A stretch of DNA of 43,401 nucleotides, taken from positions 60,001 through 103,401 of the forward strand of contig ADNK01001576.1 in assembly GCA_000320545.1 (NCBI GenBank), given 5' to 3'. Below are positions 1 to 12,219 of this stretch, one piece after another. The notes under the pieces were generated by a model. That model was not told where the DNA came from. It did not search any database and was given only the letters and a program-made list of their open reading frames with translations. Source of the stretch: Bigelowiella natans CCMP2755. Taxonomy: Eukaryota > Cercozoa > Chlorarachniophyceae. The translations under genes and the position numbers were made by a program. The number at the start of each line of letters is the position of its first letter. Within the stretch, counting starts at the first letter, position 1.

Positions 1-1178
1 CCCCCTCCCCCAGGAATGGGCGGTATCCCCCCTCCCCCAGGAATGGGCGGTGTCCCGCCCCCCCCAGGGATGGGAGGGGGGTTGCCCCCTCCCCCAAAGG
101 CCGGGGAGAATGTTCGAAAGAAATCGAAAGAAGAGATTAAGAGGGAGAAGGAGGAGCAAGCATTGCTGGCAATGGGCCTGCAGAAAAAGGTGATACTACC
201 ACTACGTTGGGTTTTTCTCTGTTCTAGTCTTCTCTCCCTCGTATCTCTCGTTCTCAAATCCAACATGCGCCTTCCTATCAGCTGCTGCATGCAGTGAATC
301 AACGTTTCCATGTTCTTAGAACAAATATCGAGGGAAAGCGCACAAAGCCTGTATTTTGCTGCAAATGATAAATAGGTGATGGATACGCCGACGCCTAACC
401 GTAAGATGAAGCGGCTACATTGGGACTCTTTAGACGCTACTTCTATCAAGGTGTGTTTGTTTATTGTGCAGCGAAAACACATTTTCCGTAGTGATTGTAT
501 ATGCGCGCACGTGCTCAGTTACTTTCTCTTTTCCTGTTTCTCAATTTCTATTTTCTCAAATGTCGGAGCGTGTGTGTGTGTTTGTGTGTGCGTTTTGTGT
601 ATATGAGTAATATGTTTATCACGAGGAAGGACAGAGAAATGCATTTCGGACTGATTTAACCGTATTTGTGAAAAGGATACGATATTCCACGAGCTTCTCA
701 AAGAGGAGGAAAATGATGAAGACGACTTTGATTCAAAGGTAACATATCCAATTGAAAAAGAGCAAAAAGTCTCTGGATCAATGGAGTGATGCAAATGAAA
801 TAATCACTAAGGGATTCGAAGCCGCTTTCGGAGCTATAGTCGCAAAGGCTAAGAAGAAGAAGAAAAAGAAGGATATGGATAATGTGAGAAACCATCAGAA
901 TCGGATTTGTGTTGAATATCACCATGAATAATGTGGCCTTATTAGAAGAGTGCGAATAAAGCTGCGGAAAAGAAGAAGAAGTCCGTTCAACTTCTGGACG
1001 CCAAGACGACTCGAAACGTGCTGATCGCTACTTCGAGAATCAAAGGCTCCAAGGAGGTATGAGAATGAGCGATGCGTGCGGCAAGTTCATTGATAAGCAC
1101 TATTATTGATCGTAGAATATGGCAGATTTCCACGTCATAGATGCGGTTTTATAAAAACCTTTGCGTGTTGTTTGTATG

Positions 1179-1222
<44 letters not shown>

Positions 1223-1356
1223 GGTTCATAAAAGGAATTGGTGGCAAATTTAATCGGAATGAGAAGAGGGAAGCTCGACGTTGAAACGCTACGCCGTGTG
1301 CAAGGTAGGACGCACGACAGTACCGAAGCAGCTGTTTCTTCTCTCTCCCCTCTTTC

Positions 1357-1414
<58 letters not shown>

Positions 1415-1771
1415 TCTTTCCAATTTCTTTCTTTCACACATAAATATGCATACGCAGGCATATTTCCTTCTCCGGAGGAAATCGCTACCGTTGCAAGGTA
1501 TAAAGGCAAGGCAGAGGACCTGGCGGAGACGGAGAGGCTTTTTCTCGCATTTGCAAAGGATAAGTCACTGAAGAGGAAGATATCTTGGATGCTGTACATG
1601 GCCGATTTTCCAGCTGTTTGCCGCGAGCTCAAGAGAAAGCTGGATGTCCTTAACAAGGCTATTCATTCTCTGATAAACTCGCAGGTTTAAAGGCCGAACG
1701 TATAAATGCTCGTGTGTATATCATTGCGTGAGCATGCGATTGTGTATGTGTTTGTATGTGCCTAAGCGGAT

Positions 1772-1812
<41 letters not shown>

Positions 1813-2144
1813 TCTCTGCCTGTGGCCTTCAGTGCTTGAGGCTGCTGCTTCGTATCGTCCTGAAGCTAGGCAACTACATGAATGCTGGGTCGAAGAAAGG
1901 CCGGGCATACGGGTATGGGGCACAGGCATAAAAAAGATCATCATTTTACCATGCTGTAGTTTCGTAGGCTTGCGGGTAGATGAAAGAGAGGCAGAAAGGA
2001 TAACGTTTTTAGCAAAAGCTGTTTCTGCCTATTCTCGCCCTTAGCACCCAACAGAAGCCATCCTTTTTTTGGGTTTTTGTGAGCTGCAGAATGCCAGCTC
2101 TGTCATGGTTCTCCCTAATCTAACTTTGCTGAAATTTTCCTTTG

Positions 2145-2185
<41 letters not shown>

Positions 2186-2745
2186 GTCCGTCCTCGCTCT
2201 AAACTTGTAAGATTCAAGCTGAAGACACTCATGCAACTCTCTGGCATCAAAAGTGCCGATAGGAAGACTAGTCTTCTCGGATATGCCATAAAGCATATGA
2301 TAGAGAAAAATCATGATCCAACACAGATTCTTACCGATCTTAAAGATGTCGAGGCTGCGGCTCGGGTAGTTCTAGCATGCCCCCCCCCCTTCCCTCCTCC
2401 CTCCTTCCTTTCCTCTGGTTGTGTCGGTACATTTGGACTTTGCATTTAGCGTTTTGAGTGTCAAGATTTCGTGTTGCGATTTACACGAATAAGCGTCTTG
2501 TTGATTGACACGTATTTTGAATCAGATTGAATCAAAAGCCCTGTCCTCGGAAGTGGCAAAGATGGGAACAATTGTGCGGGCAATGACGGATAAAATTCTG
2601 AACAAAAAATCCGTAATAAGCAGAATCGCCTATACATTTTTCCTTTTTCCCGCCGTTTGTGCGCATTTTTGCTGAAGCGGAGAAGCCAATGATCGATATG
2701 TTGTTATCTATTGAAATCGCGCGTTGCTAACTATCAGCGTCCTTA

Positions 2746-2799
<54 letters not shown>

Positions 2800-3068
2800 C
2801 GTGTGTCATGATCACAAAGGTGAGTGAAGCTAAGGAATTGGCGGAGTACCCCGATGATGTCATCGTATTTTGTGAGAAAGGTTCGTCTCTGCTATACTCA
2901 AAACTGCCATGCTTCCATCAAGTATATCTCTTCCGGCGTCTATATCGTTCTCCTACTTATCGATCCCTTTATTTTTTGTACAAAGCGAGAATTGTGACAA
3001 GATGCAATTAAGATTGAGATCGAGAGAGAGAATCATACACAAATGAGACTATATGTGTAGACTATATA

Positions 3069-3111
<43 letters not shown>

Positions 3112-3420
3112 TATTTTCAGGGGCAGAGGAGCATCGTCTCCTGAGTGATTCTGTGGAGAAGACAAAGGGTATGTTCTCTCTAGGAGTCACGTTAAAGAAA
3201 GGCCATTCCTAGGAGAGATTGAAAACAATTTGGTTGCATAGGAAAACCATTGTGTTTGTTTGGAAGAACGCACCGTGTCAAGCCGAGCTTGTCTGCTTGA
3301 ATCATGGCTGAATACTATCATAATTATTGTCTAAATTGTGTAGGAGAATTTCTTAAGATGACGAATTTCTTCACGCTGGAGATGAAGGATAAAACCGCAT
3401 TCGAAGAGGCTTTTAAGCTA

Positions 3421-3474
<54 letters not shown>

Positions 3475-4514
3475 TCCTCTCCTTCTTTTCTTCTCCGCCC
3501 CACCCACTCCTTCTCTCTCTCCTCCACTCTAAGATCTACAATGGCGATTTCCTTAAAATCATACAAGTCCACATACAAGTATACGTAATACAAATATTCA
3601 CGACGCATACCGTTTGGTTGGTGTTTTGAACGAAAAAGGGCTGAATTCCTCAATCACTTCCGTCCTGCGCTTAAGCTCGCAGCTCCAAAGAAGGTGAAGA
3701 GCAAGACACCGGCAGCGGCAGCAAAAGCCGAAGGCGAGACAAGCAAGAAGAGTGAAGGCAAGGCAGGAGGGGATGGTAGGTCGCCCGGTAGGCGGCGTTC
3801 TTCTATCACCTTTAAAATCAGGCGGAAGAAGAAGACTGCTACGGGTGGTACTGACACGGCCAAAGCAACTCCAGAGAAAGGTAGAGGAGGACAAGGAGGC
3901 CAATCACCATCTCCAACCACAGTCGTTTCAGATCCTACCGCCCCCAAAGCAGCTATGGCCTCATCCTTATCCGCAGAAGCGCCTGATGCCTGCAAAAAAA
4001 CGACTGCGACGAAACTGCCCAACGTGAGAGAAGAGTCGGCCGAGGAGTCGGGGGGGGACAAAGGAGATACCAATTCGAAACAGAAAGGAGGAGAAGCAAC
4101 AGCGGCTTCATGTAAAGACGAGAAGGGTGACACGGCGGCGGGGCAGAAAGAGGTAGAGCAAAAGGCTGCCAATTCAGCTTTCGCCGAACTAGAAGCTTTC
4201 GCTATGATCGGAGCAGATTCAGAGGCTGCGACAAGCCAAGACCGCCCTGGCAAAAGAGGCGAAAAGGAGAGTGCAGGCAGACGAAAGACTACAGCTGTAC
4301 ATGGTAGGATGCAGCGGGTTGATGATCGAAAGGAATCGTTGGAAGATAGCGAGAAGGCGCAAAATGAAGAACGTAGAAAAGAAGGAAAAGAAGGGACACA
4401 AGGCGTTGTTGCTGTGTCCCAGAAATCCAAATCACCAACGAGCGCTGCAGAAAAGGAGGCCGCTAGAAGGGCTTTTGCTGCGGTAGTTGTAAATCACATA
4501 TGCACACAAACACA

Positions 4515-4554
<40 letters not shown>

Positions 4555-5162
4555 GTACATATATTCACACATTCATATGCTGCGCACATGGCGATATAAT
4601 CCTGCTGATGCGACACACACATTCTGTCACTCGCTCTCAGGTCGAGACCGCTGTATTAGATGTGCAGCAGTTTGAAGCAGCTGAGCGTTTTGCAGTTGCA
4701 CTAGTGCCAGAGAAGGCCGCACATACAGATAATAGGAAGGGGGGAGGCGAGCAGTGTGGCAATGTGAATGTGGAATCGCATGTAGTGAGCACACGTTCGA
4801 AAAGGGCAAAGGAGACACCGGAAAGTAGCAGTAGAGGGGTAGGGATGAACTCGTCAGAATCATCATCATCTACTTCACTCGTCCCGAGCAAGGTGGTGAA
4901 ATACAGAAAGGCACTGTACAAAAGCACTAGCATAAAGATATATAGGCCTCACACACTCGCATCTGATACTGTGCACCACACCAAAAACAGGGTATTCCAG
5001 AGCAAAAAGCGATGGAATCAAAGAAAACGCCATTGCCCAGACGAATGAATCTAATGGTTCTATCGGATCTTGCCATTAAGAAGGGTAAGAAATTCGGAGC
5101 CTTTGGAGCAAAGGTTATCACACACCAACACATATGCATGCATACTCTGATTGTAGATATAA

Positions 5163-5210
<48 letters not shown>

Positions 5211-5432
5211 AATATTACATTCATTGTTGCTATGATGAGCTGCTTCATCCATAATGTTTGTGAGACATCTTCACACACGTCTAAAGTTAAATAAAAAGAA
5301 TACGCAGAAGGGATGTCCTCATCAACTCATGCCAATCCACTCATATTTGCAGCCAAAGCACATCCGGCTGGAAAAAAGATGCTTTTACTGGGCGGACAAG
5401 GCGGAAATCTTCTCCGGCGGGCAAATCGCTAA
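1..5432 (+). CDS. Formin (FH1-FH2 actin nucleator), 5'-partial, about 17 exons
   Basis: Formins nucleate and processively elongate unbranched actin filaments; FH1 recruits profilin-actin and the FH2 dimer caps the barbed end. The first exon encodes proline runs (GMGGVPPPPGMGG), which is FH1. FH2 follows with hallmark segments MKRLHWDSL (exon 376-450), the lasso/core stretch ending LGNYMNAGS, and GRAYGFKLKTLMQLSGIKSA across the 1912/2212 splice. Phase-consistent exons: 1-189, 376-450, 676-738, 812-883, 946-1056, 1235-1304, 1458-1684, 1833-1912, 2212-2365, 2526-2612, 2820-2880, 3121-3168, 3344-3422, 3639-4488, 4641-4892, 4991-5084, 5353-5432. FH2 ends near 3700; the rest is a Lys/Glu/Ala-rich disordered tail. 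The N-terminal regulatory region lies outside the window. The family call is firm. The last two exons are uncertain: with donor 5085 the protein stops at 5432, but an equally open phase-0 path (4991-5113, 5353-5454) would join the block at 5633. Confidence 0.93.
1339..3470 (+). repeat. (CT)n tracts in five formin introns
   Basis: CT runs of roughly 30-60 bases on the sense strand at about 1339-1402, 1774-1816, 2150-2182, 2747-2782 and 3426-3467, each inside a separate intron. Some are fused to (GT)n (2782-2806) or GCGC (1403-1412). Other intron arrays: (GT)n at 1178-1220, (TA)n at 3078-3110 and 5165-5203, (CA)n at 4503-4549. Confidence 0.9.
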
Positions 5433-5632
5433 AATGAGAGGGAACTCGAATCAGGTTGATGCAATGCACCGCGCGTTGAAAAAATAAAAATCCACATGGA
5501 CTTCCTGAAACCTCCTCGTACACTTCCATAGCACATTCGGCCTTTTACCCTGCGCTTCTATGTACCCTGCTCGCCCGCTGTAATCGTGTCATTTGTTGAG
5601 ATTTGCCGTTTCCCCCCCCCCCCAAAAAAAAG

Positions 5633-6284
5633 ATGGAACGTCTGAAGATAGGGAAAGTCAACGTAGTCTGTGTACCCGTCGATTTGATACAAGCTGTGGT
5701 TGCAACGTCCTCGCCTGGAGGATTCGTTCTCAAGGTGTGGGTGAATGCGTTCATCTAGGTGTTTGTCTGGAGAATGGCGGGGGAAAGGGGGGGGGGGGGG
5801 GAAGGAGGGAAAATCTGAAATTATGAGCTTTTGTTTTGCTATCCAATTCCTTCGATTTTTGCCTGAATACGCGTAAAGATGGTATGATGCTTACGTTATG
5901 TGGAGAAACTTTTCTTTTCATGATTATCCGAGGAACGTTACGCACACGCCCGACGTGTTATTCCGATGCATCTTACACACATTCTAAGGTTGGCGAAGGA
6001 CGGCAGCTGCGTGATTTTACGTTTACGCCGATGAAAGGTTTCTAAACCTGCACATGCGTACAGATTTACAAACATGCCCCCCGTCCCCCCCCCCCCTCTC
6101 CTATAAACATTATATATGCAGAATTGAGAACTTGATTTTGTAGGAGAAGCATTCATTCTTGTTATTTTCGTTATGACTTGGCAAACGTGTATTTTCTCCA
6201 GGAGGCAAATCCTTGTTTCAAAAGTGGGAAAAGGGCATAGAGCAGCACAAGAACCAGGTGGAGCAACATTCTCGCTTCGAATAG
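5633..6284 (+). CDS. Unrecognised C-terminal block: separate small gene or end of the formin
   Basis: Three exons are supported: 5633-5734 (34 codons starting ATG, containing GKVNVVCVPVDLIQAVV), 5989-6037 (VGEGRQLRDFTFTPMK) and 6202-6284 (GGKSLFQKWEKGIEQHKNQ, then TAG). Phases agree for this set. The segment 5879-5988 between the first two is also open and reads like coding sequence in the same frame as the second exon, but a canonical splice from 5734 to 5879 puts a stop in frame. The block begins right after a C-run/A-run plus AG, which looks like an acceptor, so it may be an internal exon of the formin: phase 0 on both sides fits donor 5455. An AATAAA starts one base after the stop codon. 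I do not recognise the domain. Confidence 0.55.
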
Positions 6285-7452
6285 AATAAATCATCCTCAT
6301 TCGCCTCCTTTTTGCTCACATGTCACTGATTCTAAAATACATCAGACTGCTTTAACTGTATCAAGAAAGAGTCGATTCAGAAGTAACATCAAATAAGCTA
6401 TTACCACTTCTGTGCGTGCTTAAATTGCACGCAGTGAATAAGAGTGAAACAGTCGTGTAGAGAAGCGATTGTTTAGATCTTATTCGCAAAACTACGATTT
6501 CTTGCAGAAGGATGGAAGCAAATATACGCAGGATTTGGTCTCAAAATAACACTGCATATTGATTATGCTATTTTATACAATACAGATATAAGTGACGAAT
6601 GTTGTACTTTAAAGTTGTACCTTCACGGTCTCTAGATGCTGGGGGGAAATATTAGTATTTTCGAATGTATACAAACGCGTGAGCACGTACAGATAGTAAC
6701 ATGGAACTTTGGTTTTTACACTTGCCATTATTGCCATGCACGTTGTGTAATCATTTAACTGCATGCGTTTCTTTCTAATGATATCAAATGTTGTGATCTA
6801 ATGGCACGCCATTTGAGCTCACAATTTTGTGAGAGTGCCCACGTGCGCGACAACTCTACACCGTGCGTCAATGATTTGCGATTATTTGTCGATTCTGAAA
6901 GGTTTTTAATTTCGCAAAGAATGTAAAAATGAAATGTAATTGCTACTAGGCTAACTTGCGCGCTAGCTAGCTTGCAACGCGGGCACTAGTCAATGCTTTG
7001 TTCAATGTTCAACGTTTCGAAGTAGAACCTAGCTAGCTAGCTACATCTCGATGCACATGCATGCACGAACATGCGCACGCAATCGCGCTTGCGTTGATCA
7101 CATTGTGCGCCACTTACAAGCTTAGCTGGCGTAACCCAGACCTAATTTGGTATGCGTGCAATATCGGTTGAAGCTATTCTAGATTTTCCAAAGCATAGTA
7201 GTTACAGGTCACAGAGGAACAATCGCTTGCTAGCTAGCTATGCATGCGTTGCGCTGGCACAAATCAGGTGTGAGCTAGAGCAGGCAATTTAGCTTGCAAG
7301 GGATTTGATGTTGCACAAACTTGTCAATGGCATTCGAAACGATGCATGCCAAAATCAAGCGAATTCTGACGTTTAGGCGATTCACAATACTAGCTAATTA
7401 TCCGTGTGCGTTAATATCCATTGACGAACTTTAGCCAATCCATTTAAATTCA
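6285..7452. other. Tail-to-tail intergenic region, palindrome-rich, no gene seen
   Basis: Lies between the end of the formin block (+) and the end of phosphoglycerate mutase (-). No ORF with coding character was seen. From about 6955 it is crowded with CTAG/GCTAGC and CATGCATGC-type palindromes (6970-6981, 7031-7042, 7060-7068, 7230-7246) and alternating GCGC words. An AATAAA directly follows the upstream stop. Confidence 0.6.
6955..7330. repeat. GCTAGC/CATGC palindrome cluster
   Basis: Dense short palindromes: GCTAGCTAGC (6971-6980), repeated TAGC at 7029-7042, GCATGCATGC-like words at 7055-7077 and GCTAGCTAGC with GCATGC at 7229-7248. It lies in a tail-to-tail gap. Confidence 0.7.
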
Positions 7453-8229
7453 TTATCGCTTCACGTCCTCTTTCTCATCAACATTACCAGGCACATCTTC
7501 ATCACTGTGACTGTACTTTTTCAGATTTCGTTGTACGGAGAGGCTGTAGTATTCATCAAATAGTACCTGGGAGTTGTCATTATGGTTTCAGTGGAAAAAA
7601 AAACATTAAGTTTGGCCAACGGCGATGGAACGAAGAATGCTGATGACACACGTCCACAACCGTATAAACTAACAAAAAACTGTCATGAAACTCTGGCTCA
7701 ATTGCGGGGTATCACGATCTGCTACAAAAATAAACTCACGCACACAAAATAGCTTCTCACAGCAACCGCAATCAGTACCGGACATTCCTCTATCGGCCAA
7801 AGCAGCTCCCCTTCCAACATGCTGCAGCAGACATTTCGACAATGAGCACAAGATGTGCAAATCAAAGCCGCAATCAAACAAGAGCATGCGAGTAGTGTGA
7901 TTCCGCTCAATCAGCGCACAACGCAAATGCCAAGAGAATGCAACGTCGCCAAGAACCAAACGTTACATCCCCAATACCCGGTTTTACGCCCCTCAACAAA
8001 TGGACTAAGATCAAGCTAGCAAGGGACGAGAATCACCGCATCAAATTTTCTCAATTCGGCATTTCAAAAGTTTCAACCATCCACTCATGCGCATGCACGC
8101 AGAGCACAGAGCCCCCCCCCCCGCAGCCCCTCGGCATTCATGGGCGGGGCAGTGACTAACCTACACTCCTCAGGTACTGGTAGGGGCTTTCCAGTCATCG
8201 AATCTAAGTTGTATACCTACATTATACAA

Positions 8230-8295
<66 letters not shown>

Positions 8296-9015
8296 GTATA
8301 TAAATTTATGTCAAAGCGTGTAAAAGACATAACGTCCGGTACTCCCAAGCCGATTGCAGCTTTCAAAGCGATTCTGTATCACACACCGAGTTCTCTATCC
8401 TCCCTCTTTCTCGCGCGCTCTCTCCCTATCTCTCTCTTTCTCTCTCTTAATTCTGTATCGGTAGGTGAGAGAGGGTAACGACTGACCAGCGGCGATCCTG
8501 TTGGAATTCTCAGCTTCTCGATTTCGGCTTTGGAAACGTCGAATACTGTCCCAATAAGGCTGGTTGACAAGGAAGAACAAAAAAGTAAAAAATATACATC
8601 TATATACACATGCACTTATCATCAATGCTTATGATCGGCATTTTTAACGTCGTCACGCATCATCGAGCTGCTGCTGCTGAGGGCTCCTCGAAAACAACAG
8701 GCACAACTACCCACCTCCTCAAGGAATTCGCATGAGCAACGACCAAAATGCACTTGCCTTCTTTTACCTATTACATATTTGCACAGAAGGCAGGAGACGA
8801 GATCAATCGTCACGCGAAACGCTGTGATTAAAAACCCGTGAGTGGGAGAAAATAATAGGCAAGATTTCATCTGATAAACGATCCAATAGACTTGTAGTAA
8901 TCGTACGAGTCAAGATGTTCCAAGCAGGTTATCTATCATGAACCCCCCCCCTCCCCTGCTCCCCCCTCCCCCCGCACAGACACACACAAGCATATATCCA
9001 AAAAAATAATGTACG

Positions 9016-9055
<40 letters not shown>

Positions 9056-10815
9056 CATATGATTATATTTATGTTGTATACATAGATGTCACAGTCGATG
9101 GGTGTCATCGATGTACTACTACTATTACTATTACTACTACTGCTACTACTACTACTACTGCTACAAGTTGTGCTACATGCGGCATAATGTATTCATTCCA
9201 GAACGGAAGTAGCCTTTGAGCGCATTGCTCCAGCGACTCTCCCCGGGGGATATCTTGACGGCAATAACGCGTAACAGCAACAACAGTAGTAGTAGGTAGT
9301 AGTAATAACAATGAAGATGATGATAATTATGAATATCATAGAGCTTCGATGTACATCGACGGCATCGAAAACACGCAAACACGAGTCGGATTCGCAAGCT
9401 TTGTGAGTTCGTTTGAGAGTAATCTTTGTTCATAAGTCATTGCGTTCATCAACAACTCCCTTTCCCATTCCAATCAAAGTCCCCATCTCCCCATCAAAAG
9501 TATCGTCATCAAATCATCATCTTTCACCACCCTTCAGTAACTTTTTAATACGCATGCGTGAAGGCCTCACCTCCTCCCATTTCTTCGATCTCTTCCCGTG
9601 AATACCTACCACAGTAACAACAGTTCAGAGAAGTGAAATTCCTTCTTGGCGGAAGTAAACTCAGCACGTTTCCCTTTGTCGCATGAAAGAGCATATCATA
9701 TCTAATAGACACGAAGAGAAATTAACTGTATTCTGAACAGCAAAAAGCTCGTGCTTTGGAGGGCACACGCTAGCACGCAGTATTCACACATTCTTTCATC
9801 AGAAGCACTGCTTACTGCTCTCTGACAACACTGTAATGAGGGTGGTTATCCGGCATTTTAGGAGGGGGTACATCCCATGATCTGTTAAATCGACGAGAAC
9901 CAACAGAATGGCATTAGGAGAAAAACCTATTGCTTTACATCTGCATAAATATCATGAGTTGTTGATCTCGTGCATTGGCGCTGCAGCTACACGACAGACA
10001 ACGCTGCAGGGACCTTCTCCATTTCCGGACGGATTCCTTGTCGTAGAAAGACTCAACGATCGTCTCTTTATTATACCCCTGCCATCAGAACGACAATCAA
10101 ATCATGGAAACTTCTCTGACACCAACGAGGAGTGTTAGTTTCAGCAATACGCAGAGCACAACGGCATATGCAGCCAACAGAATAGATTACACACTCATTT
10201 TATTCGCTCATTTTACTGACTAAAACTTTCGAATTGCTGGTACTTTTACCTGTAGTGCACCGTAGTGCCTTTCGTTAAGACGCCATGAGCGAATCGCCTG
10301 AGTGCAGGGGGAAAGGGCGACCATGGGGGAGGGGAAGGGAGGAGGAGAGGGGGGAGGAGGAATAACAGTAAGACGAGGCATAAGCGAGTTCATAATTACA
10401 ATCGGAAACATCAAAGTTTCTTGGGTTTGAAATATGAGATCAAATCGTCTTCTACTGTATAACTCATATGAGGCAAATCCATGCAAGGTGGTAGCAGTAG
10501 TATGGTTCAAATGATGGAGGAGCTCTTGACAAGAAACCCGTTAAAAACAAAAACAAGTGTCACCGAGAAGTTTGCCGTTGTATTTGCGAGCATTAAATCC
10601 AGGGTCTCGTAGCTTCTCTGCAAGATCATATCATCGCCGTCGATATCATCATCATCATCATCGTCGATATCATCATTGTAAGGCCTCTCATCTTAGCAAT
10701 GGCATGAAGATAATAGCTGCTAATATTGGAAAACGCAACTATATAAGACCGTTTGATTTAAATGGAAACGCATTGAGATTTGTGAATACTGTTTTCGATC
10801 TCTGATAATACATAC

Positions 10816-10872
<57 letters not shown>

Positions 10873-11270
10873 TTATATACCTTCAACTTCGATGTAAAAG
10901 CAACCTCTACCAGATCTAAGATCCCGCGCTAAGTACGTTATAAACAAAATAAGAAGTAAAAACACTGCTGGATGAATGTGAGTCATAAGTATACATCGTC
11001 TATATGATGCCATCAGTCTCACCAACAATGCATTAGGAAGCCAGATAGCGATATCAGACATTTGTGCAATGATAAAGGCGCATTCGTCCTGGAATTGTCT
11101 TGTGTTTTTGAGCCGAAATTGAAGCATTGGTTAAACGCGAAACCGTTACGAATATGGTGAGAATCTTGAATTTACCTCGTGCAGCATTCTACCAGCCTCA
11201 CTAGCCTCGTGTTTTCCTGAAAGAAAAATCTCTAAGCTTAAATATCAGCAATTGGACAAAAGATAGAGAG

Positions 11271-11316
<46 letters not shown>

Positions 11317-11449
11317 CAGAAGAATGATACTGCTACTGATATGGTTATTAATTCTTACCTTTCGCTGATAAAGGAACATCAAACCAACCAGTAAAACGCT
11401 CATCGCTGGCACGATTCCATTCAGATTCTGGTCACAGAAATTGTACGCA

Positions 11450-11483
<34 letters not shown>

Positions 11484-12219
11484 AATAATTTAGAGTTGCG
11501 TTCATCTATTGTCAAAAGTTACTACTACCGCCATGTCGTATCAACACCAGCGTCGAGATCTTGTGCGAAACATGCGCGCCCACCACTCGAGAGCCACCGA
11601 GCACTCGGTGAAAGCTTGCCAAATCGCCATCGCTCGGCTGAGACGACGATGATGAAGACATTGAGTTGCCTCTGTAATCACCAGCGCCACTATTTCTGAA
11701 TCGGGCTTTCAATGAGCTATTTCCATACTCTCGAGAGACTGCTCGAACGCCAACATCACAATGGCGCCCAGTGCGGTGAAAGTGACAGCAGACAGGAGTC
11801 CCAGGCCAGCTCCTCGAAAATTGAGGATAAAGCAACGGTGGCTCAGCCTTCACTCTCTGCTGCTGCCGCCGATTCGTGGTTAACCCATACCTCGTCCCAT
11901 GGTGCAAGAGAGAATAACGCAACTGATTCTTCGTGGTTGACTTAGACATTAGGCTCCTTCCATGCTGTTGTCTTAAATGGCTCGTGAAGGCGAATCGCTG
12001 CATTTCGAACGTGTTTCGGGTGGAGATAGAAATGAGGCCGACGACGATGGAAAGTAGAATAAAGCTAGTCTTCGCAAACGTAAGTAGCGATCGTTTTATT
12101 CCGTAGGGAGAGGCGCTTAGTCTTAGCCGAAGTGGAAATATTCTGTATTTACTAAGGATGTTTCTGCAGTGGTTTCGTCGCTGTTGATCGATATCTTCAA
12201 CACGAACTACCAGGTCCAT
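7453..12219 (-). CDS. Cofactor-dependent phosphoglycerate mutase (dPGM) with long N-terminal leader, 13 exons
   Basis: Glycolytic interconversion of 3- and 2-phosphoglycerate through a phosphohistidine. Exons in coding order: 12219-11529, 11427-11359, 11216-11176, 10928-10881, 10617-10564, 10297-10250, 10078-10014, 9881-9816, 9605-9571, 9253-9165, 8767-8715, 8559-8487, 7566-7453; all phases close, giving 481 residues. Motifs: LVLIRHGESEWNRASDERF across the first splice (catalytic His), VAFTSKLKRSYETL, SWRLNERHYGALQG, KWRRSWDVPPP, GESLEQCAQRLLPFWNEYI, VVAHANSLR (second His; usually AHGNSLR, so Gly is Ala) and LRIPTGSPLV. The roughly 220-residue leader before the RHG motif is unusual for dPGM (about 250 residues in all). 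It carries a hydrophobic stretch (TSFILLSIVVGLIS) near residue 52, then a basic Ser-rich region, so it may be an organelle-targeting or signal-anchor segment. The start ATG at 12219 is the first in the open frame but is not proven. Confidence 0.94.

Noticed and set aside
1135-1656. 173-codon minus-strand open frame
   Set aside because: Antisense to confirmed FH2 exons; much of it is translated (GA)n/(CA)n microsatellite.
3654-4430. 258-codon minus-strand open frame
   Set aside because: Mirror of the Lys/Glu/Ala-rich formin exon 3639-4488, which is in phase with FH2 exons.
7669-7959. Minus-strand Cys-rich frames that look like a zinc finger
   Set aside because: They lie within the last dPGM intron (7567-8486); the flanking exons join in phase 0 directly and complete the family C-terminus.
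8228-8310. (CA)n-(TA)n block as a replication origin or mobile-element end
   Set aside because: Same compound microsatellite seen in many introns here; no terminal repeats or ORF.
8640-8714. Extra dPGM exon with a CAG run and a 28-base intron
   Set aside because: Joining exon 8715 straight to 8559 gives NSLRSLIGTVFDVSK, which matches family spacing without it.
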